Shown in pieces: positions 22,554-30,959 of a stretch of DNA of 33,501 nt. Under the pieces are notes generated by a model. The model made no database searches and had not been told where the DNA came from. It worked only from the letters and a program-made list of their open reading frames with translations. The position numbers and the translations under genes are program-made. The stretch is from Frankiales bacterium (GTDB lineage: Bacteria > Actinomycetota > Actinomycetes > Mycobacteriales > Jatrophihabitantaceae): NCBI GenBank assembly GCA_025966315.1, contig JAOPUZ010000017.1:1-33501 (forward strand), written 5' to 3'. The stretch's first letter is position 1. The number at the start of each line of letters is the position of its first letter.

Positions 22554-24644
22554 TCACGCTACGGCGGCCTTCACGAGCTTGGCGTACTGGTCCGCTCCGG
22601 CGGGACGCAGGTGCAGGCCGTCGTCGTAGAACCAAGTTCTATGCCCGTTGGACTGGGCATACCAGTCCAGGACGACGGTGTTCTGGAACCGCCTCGCCAC
22701 TTGCCGGATCGTCGCGTTGTTCGGGGCCTGCCAATCCCGGGGCACCCGGTCGGTCAGCAGCACGACCCGGGCTCGATCTTTCAACTGCGACAGCGTGCTG
22801 GCCAGATCGGCGGGCGAGATGATGCCGTTGTTGCCGGTGTGGATGGCCACGATCGGCGACAGGCCGCCCGCCGAGTGCAGTGCGCGTACCTGGTCGAGGG
22901 TCACGTACGGCTGGCGTCCCTCGACCGCGCTCACCCGGCACCCCGAACCGTCTCGGCCCAGCGTCTGCAACAGCTCGGGCTGCGCGCCCAACATCACTGA
23001 GTCACCAAACGCGCTAACTGCCTGGGACCGCGGAACTTGGTGTGTCGGCGAGACGGACGGCCCCGGCCGGGTCTGGGACGCGATGGGCGGGGAACCAGCG
23101 GATTGGGACACCGCGGGCTGGGACACCGCGAGCGGGGAACCAGCGGATTGCGACCCAGCGGATTGGGACACCGCGGATTGGGACACCGCGGATTGGGACA
23201 CCGCGGGCTGGGACACCGCGAGCGGGGCCGGGGCGGACTGGGCCGCGATGGGCTGGGACGCGATGGGCTGGGACGCGATGGGCTGGGCCGCGATGGGCTG
23301 GGACGCGATGGGCGGGGACACCGCCGGCGGGGCCGGCGATTCGACCGCCGCAACAGCCGCAGATCCGGCCGCCGAACCGGGCGATCCGGGCAACAGAAGG
23401 CTGGCCAGAATGATGGTCGCCAGCGCGGTTACGCCCAGCAGGCGCGGCGCGACGATCCGCGCCGGCGAACGTCGACGGACACTCGCGACGTCCCGGTGGG
23501 CGTCCCACCACGAATGGCCGGCCGCTCGCAATGGACGTTCCACGAACCGGTAGCTCAACCCGGCCAGGACCACCGGCAACAGCAGCCGCACCGGATCGAC
23601 GAGCCAGCGGTTCGCCGGCAAGTCCACGCCCGGCCGGGTCACCACCGACACCGGCCAATGCCAGAGATAGATCGCGTAGGACCGGTCGCCCAGCCAGCGC
23701 AAAGGCCGGATGTCCAGGCACCGGCCGAGGACACTGCGCCGTCGGGCCACCGTCGACACGGCAACGGCCGCCAGCACGCTGGCGACCACGAACCCGCCGC
23801 GGTACAGCGACGGATCGAACTCGTTGAGGTGGTACGCCAACCAACCGAGTCCAATGAGAGCAGCCAGCCCGAGGACGTCCGTCGGCAACGCGCGGAACCG
23901 CCACGTCCGGCGCTGCTGCAACTCCAGCCGCTCAGCCAGCGCGGCCATGCCGGCACCGGCCAGCAGGCCCATCGCGTGCGTGTCGGAGCCGAAATAAACT
24001 CGCGAGGAGTCGGCCAGGTACGGCACCCCGGTACGGACCGCCTCGACGATCATCGCCGTGCTCGACGCCGCCGCCAGGCCGAAGGCCAGCAACGCCACCA
24101 TGGAGAACCGGTGCCGCCGCCGGCCGGTGAGCCGCACGACCAGCAGGACCAGGGCCGGCCAGATCAGATAGAACTGCTCTTCGATGGCCAGCGACCAGAG
24201 GTGTTGCAGCATGGGCGGCCGGCCGCTGGCCACGAAATAGGACTGATGGTCCGAGATCAGCCACCAGTTGGTGACATAGCCGAGGCTGCTCGCCACCGAC
24301 ATTCGCAGGGTCGGCAGCTCATCTCGCCACACGAGCGTCGAAGCGGCGGTCACCACCGCCAGTAGCAACAGCAGCGCCGGGAACAGCCGGACGAGGCGGC
24401 GGACGTAGAACCGCGCGAGGTCGATGCGACCATCGCGGGCCAGCTCGCCGAGCAGCAGACGAGTGATCAGGTACCCGCTGATCACGAAGAACAGGTCGAC
24501 CCCGAGGAAGCCGCCCGGCAGCAATTGCGAGTCGGCGTGAAAGACCACCACGGCGAGGACCGCTAGCGCCCGCAGTCCGTCCAACCCAGGCAGTCGCCGC
24601 CGCCCGACCACCGCGGCAGCTGCGGTCCGCGCCTGTCGCAACAT
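22554..24644 (-). CDS. OatA-like acyltransferase with fused SGNH domain
   Basis: A 696-residue membrane enzyme that moves acyl groups across the membrane and attaches them to an extracytoplasmic polymer such as peptidoglycan or a polysaccharide. The N-terminal acyltransferase-3 domain has about ten helices, with the catalytic His in VVFHAD, GVDLFFVISGYLITRLLL and RFYVRRLVRLFPALLL. A linker of about 100 residues follows with many PxASQ and AVSQSA repeats. The C-terminal SGNH domain has the nucleophile in AFGDSVMLGAQ, HTGNNG as oxyanion block and DGLHLRPAGADQYA with Asp and His. All catalytic residues are present. The ATG at 24644 is preferred to a TTG at 24653. The gene converges on the exporter gene. 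Confidence 0.88.
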   Translation of the reverse strand: MLRQARTAAAAVVGRRRLPGLDGLRALAVLAVVVFHADSQLLPGGFLGVDLFFVISGYLITRLLLGELARDGRIDLARFYVRRLVRLFPALLLLLAVVTAASTLVWRDELPTLRMSVASSLGYVTNWWLISDHQSYFVASGRPPMLQHLWSLAIEEQFYLIWPALVLLVVRLTGRRRHRFSMVALLAFGLAAASSTAMIVEAVRTGVPYLADSSRVYFGSDTHAMGLLAGAGMAALAERLELQQRRTWRFRALPTDVLGLAALIGLGWLAYHLNEFDPSLYRGGFVVASVLAAVAVSTVARRRSVLGRCLDIRPLRWLGDRSYAIYLWHWPVSVVTRPGVDLPANRWLVDPVRLLLPVVLAGLSYRFVERPLRAAGHSWWDAHRDVASVRRRSPARIVAPRLLGVTALATIILASLLLPGSPGSAAGSAAVAAVESPAPPAVSPPIASQPIAAQPIASQPIASQPIAAQSAPAPLAVSQPAVSQSAVSQSAVSQSAGSQSAGSPLAVSQPAVSQSAGSPPIASQTRPGPSVSPTHQVPRSQAVSAFGDSVMLGAQPELLQTLGRDGSGCRVSAVEGRQPYVTLDQVRALHSAGGLSPIVAIHTGNNGIISPADLASTLSQLKDRARVVLLTDRVPRDWQAPNNATIRQVARRFQNTVVLDWYAQSNGHRTWFYDDGLHLRPAGADQYAKLVKAAVA
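23088..23316 (-). repeat. Coding tandem repeat in the acyltransferase linker
   Basis: Short related units of about 15 bases (variants of GGGACACCGCG and GGGACGCGATG on the plus strand) are repeated many times. On the minus strand they encode a Pro/Ser/Ala/Gln-rich linker with units such as PIASQ and AVSQS. Length changes in multiples of the unit keep the frame, so the linker can vary between strains. Confidence 0.8.
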
Positions 24645-24776
24645 CCCACCCAAGATTGACTGAATGGGGATGTTTTCACGCCCGAGCGGTCCCGCCCGGG
24701 TGGCGCGCCGGACCCGCGCCGATCGGTCAGCGAGCCGCCCTCGGGCCGTCGGAAATCAACGCCGGGCTAGTCGAGA

Positions 24777-26147
24777 TCAACACTCGATGACGTTGACCGC
24801 CAGCCCGCCGCGGGACGTCTCCTTGTACTTGTCCTTCATGTCCGCACCGGTCTCGCGCATGGTCTTGATGACATTGTCCAGGCTGACGACATGTGTCCCG
24901 TCCCCCCGCAACGCGATCCGGGCCGCGTTGATCGCCTTCACCGCGGCCATCGCGTTGCGCTCGATGCAGGGCACCTGAACCAGGCCACCAATCGGATCGC
25001 AGGTCAGGCCCAGGTTGTGTTCCATGCCGATCTCGGCCGCATTCTCGACCTGCAACGGCGTGCCGCCCATCACCTCGCACAAGGCGCCGGCCGCCATCGA
25101 ACAAGCCGAGCCGACCTCGCCCTGGCAACCCACCTCGGCGCCCGAGATTGACGCATTCTCTTTGTAGAGCATGCCGATCGCGCCGGCCGCGAGCAGGAAG
25201 CGAACCACACCGTCCTCGGAGGATCCCGGCACGAAACGGCGGTAGTAGTGCAGCACTGCGGGGATGATGCCAGCCGCCCCGTTGGTCGGCGCGGTGACCA
25301 CCCGTCCGCCGCCGGCATTCTCTTCGTTGACCGCCAGCGCCCACAGGTCCACCCAGTCCATGACCTGCAGCGGGTCCGCGGAATCCGGGTCCGCGGTCAG
25401 TGTCCGGTACAGCTCGGGAGCCCGCCGGCGCACCTTGAGGCCGCCCGGCAGCATGCCTTCGGCGGCCAGGCCATTGCCGACGCAGTCCTGCATGACGCGC
25501 CAGATCTGGAGCAATTGCGCGCGGATCTCATCCTCGTCGCGCCATACCTGCTCGTTGGCCAACAGCACCCCCGAGATCGGCAGCCCGGACTCCTCGCACC
25601 GCTGGCACAGCTGCGCACCGGTCAGGAACGGATAGGGCTGCGGGGTGTCGTCCGGCTTGATCCGGTCGGCACCGGTCGCCGTCTCGTCCACCACGAAGCC
25701 GCCGCCGACCGAGTAGTACGTGCGCTCGCGCAGCAGCTCGCCGGCGGAGTCGAAGGCGGTAAAACGCATGCCGTTGGGATGGAATGGCAAGCTCACGCGG
25801 CGGTGCAACACCAAATCCTCGGCGGCCAGCCCGACCGGATGCCGCCCGAGCAGGTCAAGCTGCGACCGGGCCCGCACGTCCGCCACCAGGTCGGCGATCT
25901 GGGAGGTGTCGATCGTTTCGGGGCGATGGCCCAGCAAACCCAGAATGACGGCCCGATCCGAACCATGCCCGCGACCGGTGGCCCCGAGCGAGCCGAACAG
26001 TTCGGCCCGGACCCGCGCGGTCCGGGTCAACACACCGTCCTCACTCAGGCCCTCGGCGAAGCGGAGCGCCGCCCGCATCGGGCCGACGGTGTGCGAGGAC
26101 GACGGCCCGATTCCGATCGAGAACAGCTCGAACACGCTGATGGCCAC
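24777..26147 (-). CDS. sdaA: L-serine ammonia-lyase, iron-sulfur type
   Basis: A 456-residue single-chain L-serine dehydratase that converts L-serine to pyruvate and ammonia with a 4Fe-4S cluster. It begins with the family signature [23 protein letters not shown]. The cluster ligands are likely the Cys in [24 protein letters not shown] and [11 protein letters not shown]. The final residue is Cys456 (NVIEC); in the related Legionella enzyme the C-terminal Cys folds back into the active site as a removable cluster ligand, and this protein keeps that tail. The GTG at 26147 gives the usual N-terminus; the ribosome binding site is weak. It lies behind a long hairpin that separates it from the ohr gene. 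Confidence 0.92.
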   Translation of the reverse strand: MAISVFELFSIGIGPSSSHTVGPMRAALRFAEGLSEDGVLTRTARVRAELFGSLGATGRGHGSDRAVILGLLGHRPETIDTSQIADLVADVRARSQLDLLGRHPVGLAAEDLVLHRRVSLPFHPNGMRFTAFDSAGELLRERTYYSVGGGFVVDETATGADRIKPDDTPQPYPFLTGAQLCQRCEESGLPISGVLLANEQVWRDEDEIRAQLLQIWRVMQDCVGNGLAAEGMLPGGLKVRRRAPELYRTLTADPDSADPLQVMDWVDLWALAVNEENAGGGRVVTAPTNGAAGIIPAVLHYYRRFVPGSSEDGVVRFLLAAGAIGMLYKENASISGAEVGCQGEVGSACSMAAGALCEVMGGTPLQVENAAEIGMEHNLGLTCDPIGGLVQVPCIERNAMAAVKAINAARIALRGDGTHVVSLDNVIKTMRETGADMKDKYKETSRGGLAVNVIEC

Positions 26148-26201
26148 GCCACCATGATGCCTTTATTTCACCCGTTGCCCCGTATGCCGCCGGCCCGCGA
26201 C

Positions 26202-26264
26202 GCATTGCGCGGCCCGAATTCCGGGAAATTCTGAGTTTTTCCGGGAAGTCGGGCCGCACAATGC
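26202..26264 (-). terminator. Long imperfect hairpin after ohr
   Basis: Arms 26202-26228 and 26238-26264 pair along about 27 positions with two mismatches and a shifted base, and leave a 9-base loop. The site lies between the ohr stop and the L-serine dehydratase start, both leftward. It fits a terminator for ohr, and could reduce read-through into the dehydratase gene. Confidence 0.65.
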
Positions 26265-26286
26265 CGGCGGCCGCTGGCGGCGGAAA

Positions 26287-26709
26287 TTAGACGATGGTGA
26301 GGGTGACCGCGATGTTGCCGCGGGTGGCCTTGGAGTACGGGCAGAAGCCGTGGGCCAGCTCTACCAGCTCCTGGGCCTTGGCCGCGTCCACGTTCGGGAT
26401 GTTGACCTCGAGTTCGACGGCCAGGCCGAAGCCACCGTCGTCCGACGGGCCGAAGGACACATTCGCGGTCACGGTCGAATCCGAGGTATCGATGCCCTGG
26501 GTCTTGGCCCGGTTGGCCAGCGCACCCTGAAAGCACGCCGCGTAACCGGACGCGAAGAGCGTCTCGGGGTTGACCGCCGGCTCCGGGGTGGTGCCGGGCT
26601 GGGCCAGATCGACGTCGATGAGGCCGTCCGCGCTGGTCACGTGACCCGCCCGGCCACCCTTGGCGGTGGCACTGGTGACGTAGGCGACCTTGGTCAGTTC
26701 GATGGGCAT
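26287..26709 (-). CDS. ohr: Organic hydroperoxide resistance protein (Ohr)
   Basis: A 140-residue OsmC/Ohr family peroxidase that reduces organic hydroperoxides with a reactive Cys pair. Cys59 lies in FASGYAACFQGAL and Cys123 in HGFCPYSKATRGN, the two defining sites of the Ohr branch, and Arg20 lies in the conserved N-terminal loop. The length is usual. The ATG follows AAGGAGA. The enzyme acts in the cytoplasm, usually recycled by lipoylated proteins. It is divergent from the siderophore-interacting gene. No OhrR-type regulator is adjacent. Confidence 0.92.
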   Translation of the reverse strand: MPIELTKVAYVTSATAKGGRAGHVTSADGLIDVDLAQPGTTPEPAVNPETLFASGYAACFQGALANRAKTQGIDTSDSTVTANVSFGPSDDGGFGLAVELEVNIPNVDAAKAQELVELAHGFCPYSKATRGNIAVTLTIV

Positions 26710-26826
26710 GATTCTCCTTCAAGGGATGACTGGACAGTGGACTGCGCGGCCCAGTGTGCCGCAGTCTCTCTCGACGGCTGGCCGCGAGCTTCCCCGCGAT
26801 CATCCTCCTGGCATGCTGGGCGCACC

Positions 26827-27543
26827 ATGCCTGACGTTCAACGCATAGCCCGCACCGCACAATTCCGGGCGACCGTGGCGCAGATCGACGCCCTGTCACC
26901 GCGGATGCGCCGCCTCACGCTCCGCGCGCCTGAGCTGGCCGAGCACGACTGGCCGCTGGCCTGCGATATCGCGGTCGTGCTCGCGGCCGAGGACGGCCGC
27001 GAAGTACGTCGGCGGTACACGGTGCGCTCGCTGGATTCCGCCGGACTGGTCCTGGACGCGGTCCTGCACGGCCACGGCCCGGGTTCCGCCTGGGCCGCCG
27101 CGGTGACGGTCGGGGAACCGGTGACGTTCTTCGGTCCACGCGGCGAGGTGCCGGCGCCTGAAGCGGGCTGGTACCTGGCCCTCACCGACGAGGCTGGCCT
27201 GCCGGCGGTGGCCGCAGCCTCCGAAGCGGTGTTGGCCCGCACCCCGACGGCATCGTTCCGGGTGCTGGCCGAAGTGCACGACGCGGCCGAGGTCTACCCC
27301 TTGCCGCCGGGGGTCCGGGTGGACTGGTTGTCCCGCGGTGAACGCCCGGCCGGCGGGGTCGAGGTACTGAACGCCGGGCTCGCGGAGCTGGCACGGGCCA
27401 CCGACCGGCCGGGGTACGCCTACGTGCTGGGCGAGTCGCGGGCGGTGGTCACGCTGCGCGACGCACTGGCCCAGTTCGGGCTCGACCGCGAGCACGTGTA
27501 CGCGAAGGGGTACTGGAACCTCAACGCCCGCGCCGGACGCTAA
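26827..27543 (+). CDS. Siderophore-interacting protein family (flavin reductase-like)
   Basis: A 238-residue protein of the SIP/ViuB family, flavin-dependent reductases that release iron from ferric siderophores. The FAD-binding domain shows TVAQIDALSPRMRRLTLRAPEL and VRRRYTVRSLDSAGLVLDAVLHGHGPGSAWAAAVTVGEPVTFFGPRGE (the RxYTxR and HGxxGPGSxWA motifs). The NAD(P)-binding half has YLALTDEAGLPAVAAASEAV and ends with YAYVLGESRAVVTLRDALAQFG and KGYWNLNARAG, all family hallmarks. The ATG at 26827 is chosen because the conserved N-terminus follows it; the longer open frame to the left lies antisense over ohr. No siderophore biosynthesis genes are nearby. Confidence 0.9.
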   Translation: MPDVQRIARTAQFRATVAQIDALSPRMRRLTLRAPELAEHDWPLACDIAVVLAAEDGREVRRRYTVRSLDSAGLVLDAVLHGHGPGSAWAAAVTVGEPVTFFGPRGEVPAPEAGWYLALTDEAGLPAVAAASEAVLARTPTASFRVLAEVHDAAEVYPLPPGVRVDWLSRGERPAGGVEVLNAGLAELARATDRPGYAYVLGESRAVVTLRDALAQFGLDREHVYAKGYWNLNARAGR

Positions 27544-27549
27544 ACCCGG

Positions 27550-27583
27550 CCCCTATCGCCGCGATCGCCCCTATCGCCGCGAT
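27550..27583 (+). repeat. Direct repeat of 16 bases
   Basis: CCCCTATCGCCGCGAT occurs at 27550-27565 and again at 27568-27583, separated by CG. The second copy runs into the left arm of the terminator hairpin. No function is visible. Confidence 0.8.
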
Positions 27584-27626
27584 TGTGCAACACCTGGCAT
27601 CGCTGGGATGCCAGGTGTTGCACAAT
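27582..27626. terminator. Perfect 19-bp hairpin between convergent genes
   Basis: ATTGTGCAACACCTGGCAT at 27582-27600 and its exact inverted copy at 27608-27626 enclose a 7-base loop. It lies between the rightward siderophore-interacting gene and the leftward asparaginase-like gene and would stop transcription from both sides. No U tract is needed or seen. Confidence 0.8.
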
Positions 27627-27643
27627 CCGGAGCGGGATGGTGC

Positions 27644-29347
27644 CTAATGCGTGCTGAAGACCTCTTGGTACGACGCGAGCGCCGCGGTGACGGCCGCTTG
27701 TTCGGCCGGCGTCGGGTTGGCCGGGTCCTTGGCCGGCGGCAATGCGCCGAATTTGAGCAGGCAAGCCATCAGCAGCATGCGCGCCTTGGTCGCGGACAGG
27801 TTGTTGCCCGCCACCGCGAAGGGATCCCAGTCATAAGCCATCCCGCCGGTGTTACCGCGGCCGACCCGGACCACCGGCATGCCGGAAAATGCGGCCAGCC
27901 TCAGCGCCGCATTGTTGGTCGGGTCGGTCAGCCCGTACGGGGACATGCCCTCGGCGACGAAGCCAGCTAGCGGAGCCTCGGCCAGATTCTGCTTGATCCG
28001 GGCCAGGATCTCGACCTCACTCGTCGGCGATGCCGGCCCCGAATCCGTGCCCACCGTGACGTACCGGGAGAACTTGGTGAACGCGATCTGCGGCATGGCC
28101 GAGGCCAGCAGGCCGCCGGCGGCATCCTTGACCGGCACCTCGACCGGCACCGGCGCCTCGGGAGTACCCGACACCCCGGTCACGTAATCCGGCAGCTTGG
28201 TCAACCGCACCTCCGACGTCGAGGTGTGCTTGCGGACGGACACGAACGTCAGCTGCGGCGGCCCGTAGCCACCCATGTCCGCCACGACTCCACCGTGCCC
28301 GCCGACCACTTCGTAGCCACCGGGACGGGCATCGGTCTTGGTCACCTCGCGGGCCGCGTAAACCATCTCGTCCACGATCATCACCGACCCGACCTTGTCG
28401 ACCCCGGCGCCGTCCAACGAAACCTTGGACAGGATGTACTTCACGCCGTCGACGATGTTGCGGTCACCGTCCGCGCTGACGCTGCCGTGCGGACGCTGCG
28501 CACTGTGCCCGACCAAGGGCAGGGTGGTATCGATCAAGAGCCCCAACCAGTACATCGATTCCTCGGTGGTGGGGCTGCCCTCCAGCCACTGGGCCCCGAC
28601 GTAGTCACCCGAATCCAAGGTGCGCTGCACGATCGTGGTCGCTTTGGCCAGTGCGGCCAGCGTCGGTTCGCGGTGCAGGTGCAGCGGGTAGTAACCGTGG
28701 AAATCCACGCCCAGTGCCTCGGGCGGGATGTCCCCCTCGCCCAGGTCGCTCCGGTCTGCCGCCGCGCGACCCTTCTTCCAGCCGCCCGGCGGCGAGGCCC
28801 GGACGAAGTCGAAGTCGGCCACCGTGGACAGTTCCACCGAGCGGCCGTCACTGCCGACCCCAAGCCGGTCGATCTCTTCATAGATCCGGCTGGCGTCCGG
28901 GTAGAACGTCTGCTTGGTGGTCTCGGCCGGGCCGCCGGGCGTCGAGGTCACGTCCTCCCAGGCCGATCCATCGACCTGACGAGCCATGTACGGCAAGGGG
29001 AAAATGCCGTCTTCGGGCTTGAGCTCGACCACGTACACCGGCTTGCCGCCCTCGGCCGGCTCGGTTTCGGAAAAGGCGCCGTCCGCGGTCACCCAGCCGT
29101 CCGCGGGCGCGTACAACTCGGCCGCGTCGACCTCTAGCGGGTGGGCCGAGAACGCCTCGACATAGACGGTCACCGGCGCGGCAATGCGCTGCGAACGCAG
29201 CACGTCCTTGGCCACCGGGTCACCGGCTGAATCGGTGAGCAACGGCAAGCCGTACTTGGCCCGCGCCTTGTTGGACGTCACCATCGACGGGCTGTTACCA
29301 ATGGTTGCGGTCGGTCCGGAGAACACCGCAATCTTCGGTTTGGGCAT
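27644..29347 (-). CDS. Asparaginase/glutaminase-like amidohydrolase, long form
   Basis: A 567-residue protein with asparaginase-family features but longer than the usual 330 residues. The N-terminus KIAVFSGPTATIGNSP takes the place of the TGGTIA nucleophile loop. The C-terminus matches the family end well: LAAFSGMPVVRVGRGNTGGM, then AGNNLSATKARMLLMACLLKFG. The middle has a region with DFHGYYPLHLHREP and VQRTLDSGDYVGAQWLEGSPTTEESMYWLGLLIDTTLPLVGH, which resembles the second Thr/Lys-Asp block. The ATG at 29347 lies 2 bases after the stop of the upstream amidase gene, so the genes are coupled. It probably hydrolyses an amide and releases ammonia, together with the three amidases of the operon. 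Its exact substrate is unknown. Confidence 0.75.
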   Translation of the reverse strand: MPKPKIAVFSGPTATIGNSPSMVTSNKARAKYGLPLLTDSAGDPVAKDVLRSQRIAAPVTVYVEAFSAHPLEVDAAELYAPADGWVTADGAFSETEPAEGGKPVYVVELKPEDGIFPLPYMARQVDGSAWEDVTSTPGGPAETTKQTFYPDASRIYEEIDRLGVGSDGRSVELSTVADFDFVRASPPGGWKKGRAAADRSDLGEGDIPPEALGVDFHGYYPLHLHREPTLAALAKATTIVQRTLDSGDYVGAQWLEGSPTTEESMYWLGLLIDTTLPLVGHSAQRPHGSVSADGDRNIVDGVKYILSKVSLDGAGVDKVGSVMIVDEMVYAAREVTKTDARPGGYEVVGGHGGVVADMGGYGPPQLTFVSVRKHTSTSEVRLTKLPDYVTGVSGTPEAPVPVEVPVKDAAGGLLASAMPQIAFTKFSRYVTVGTDSGPASPTSEVEILARIKQNLAEAPLAGFVAEGMSPYGLTDPTNNAALRLAAFSGMPVVRVGRGNTGGMAYDWDPFAVAGNNLSATKARMLLMACLLKFGALPPAKDPANPTPAEQAAVTAALASYQEVFSTH

Positions 29348-29349
29348 GG

Positions 29350-30885
29350 TCACGCTCCTTCGAAGGCGAAGCCGGCCTGGTAGAGCAGCTCCTCGGAGTA
29401 CCGCGGGCCGACGAACTGCAGGCCCACCGGCAGGTCGTCCTCGCCGGTGCCACACGGCACGGTCAGCGACGGGTGGCCGGTGAGGTCGGTGGGAGCGCAG
29501 TTCGCGGTGGCCGAACCGAGCCGGCCGCGGATGAACGGCGCCGGGCCGGACCGCTCGCTCAGCAGTTTGTGGGCAACGGCCGGAGTGGTCGGCGTGATGA
29601 TGATGTCCACGCCGGCCAGCGCCGCTTCGAGCTGCTTGCGTAGTTCAAGCCGCAGATTGTGCGCCTTCACAAAGGGAATTCCGTAGTACTGGGAGTTGAC
29701 GTGCTCAGCGGTCAACATCAGGGTCTTGGCCATGGTCGGCGTGTCGTTGCCGCCCAGCTCGGACTGCGCGGCGAGCGTCGCCACCGCCTGCGGGTCGATC
29801 CGGCCCAGGTGCTGGAAGCCGCCCGTCCCGTAGCTCTTGGTCATGAAGTACGAGCCGGCCGCGAGCCCGGCGCTGGCGATGGCCCAGCCGTGCGCCCACA
29901 GCGGTACGGACACCTGAGTGACTTCAGCCCCCAAGGCCGTGAGCGTCTTGGCGCCCTGCTCGAACGCGGCCAGCACGTCCGGGGTGACCCCGACCGGCTC
30001 CAGCGACTCGATCAGGATGCCGACCTTCAGGCCCTTGATGCCCTTGCCCGCCGCGGCCGTGTAATGCCCCGCTTCGGCTGGCATGTTGGTCGTCCACTGA
30101 GGGTCACGCCAATCCGGGCCGGCCATCACCTCCAGCATCAAGGCGTTGTCGTGGACCGTCTTGGTCATCGGGCCGATGTGGTCCAGGGTGTGGTTCATGT
30201 AGCTCATGCCGTACGACGGGACCAGCCCGTGGGTGGCCTTCATCCCGACCAGCCCGCACCAGGCCGCCGGGATCCGGACGCTGCCGCCCTCGTCCGCGCC
30301 GAGCGCCAGGTCCACCAGCCCCGAGGCCACCGCTGACCCGCTGCCGGAGGACGAACCGCCGGTCGAGCGGGACGGGTCGAACGGGTTGCGCGCCGGCCCG
30401 TAAGCCGAACCCTCGCCCAGGCCCCAGCCCAGGTCTTCCAGGTTGGTCTTGGCCGTGATGGTGACGCCGGCGTCGAGCAGCCGTTCGATCACCACCGCGT
30501 CCTCGGTCGGCACCAGCACCGGCTGGCGCCGGCCGCCGTTGGTCATCGGCACGCCCGCCACCTGGATGCAGTCCTTGACGCCGAGCGTCTTGCCGGCCAG
30601 CGGACCGGTGGCCGAACCGCGCACCTCGCAGAACTGGATGACCGAGTTGTACGGGTCCTCATCGGGCGTCGCGCGATGGCCCGGATCGCGATATGCACTG
30701 TGTTTCAAGGGCACGGACGGCTCAGGCAGGTCTTCCATGGCGTCGATCGCGGCCAGCGAAGTGGCCACCTGCTCGGTGTAGAGCTGCAGTTCCTCGGCGG
30801 ACAAGGTCCAGCCGGAACGGGCCGCGTAGGCCGCGACCTGAGCGGATTCCGGGGCGCGGAGGTAGCCCCACGGACGACTTGACAT
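29350..30885 (-). CDS. Amidase signature family enzyme (third of three)
   Basis: A 511-residue amidase-signature hydrolase with Ser-Ser-Lys catalytic centre. The Lys is K146 in TAKTNLED, the bridging Ser lies in GGSSSGSG, and the nucleophile is S202 in GADEGGSVRIPAAWCG. The protein has the same length as the amidase encoded upstream and is very similar along its whole length, so they are recent paralogues. The ATG at 30885 is chosen because the paralogue starts at the same point (MSxRPWG) and GAGGA precedes it; the frame is open to 30930 without support. It acts in the cytoplasm on a carboxamide that cannot be named from sequence. Its stop lies 2 bases before the asparaginase-like gene. Confidence 0.9.
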   Translation of the reverse strand: MSSRPWGYLRAPESAQVAAYAARSGWTLSAEELQLYTEQVATSLAAIDAMEDLPEPSVPLKHSAYRDPGHRATPDEDPYNSVIQFCEVRGSATGPLAGKTLGVKDCIQVAGVPMTNGGRRQPVLVPTEDAVVIERLLDAGVTITAKTNLEDLGWGLGEGSAYGPARNPFDPSRSTGGSSSGSGSAVASGLVDLALGADEGGSVRIPAAWCGLVGMKATHGLVPSYGMSYMNHTLDHIGPMTKTVHDNALMLEVMAGPDWRDPQWTTNMPAEAGHYTAAAGKGIKGLKVGILIESLEPVGVTPDVLAAFEQGAKTLTALGAEVTQVSVPLWAHGWAIASAGLAAGSYFMTKSYGTGGFQHLGRIDPQAVATLAAQSELGGNDTPTMAKTLMLTAEHVNSQYYGIPFVKAHNLRLELRKQLEAALAGVDIIITPTTPAVAHKLLSERSGPAPFIRGRLGSATANCAPTDLTGHPSLTVPCGTGEDDLPVGLQFVGPRYSEELLYQAGFAFEGA

Positions 30886-30959
30886 GGCAAATCCTCTTTC
30901 GGAATAGGGTGAATCCTGATCCTGGGTCATTCACTTGCCGGGCGCAGCTGAGTTCGGTA

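Noticed and set aside
23088-23316. CRISPR array
   Set aside because: Repeat units are short, adjoining and in frame inside a protein linker; there are no unique spacers and no cas genes.
23037-24365. Rightward open frame of 442 codons
   Set aside because: It is antisense to the acyltransferase gene and its Arg/Gly repeats only mirror the linker repeat.
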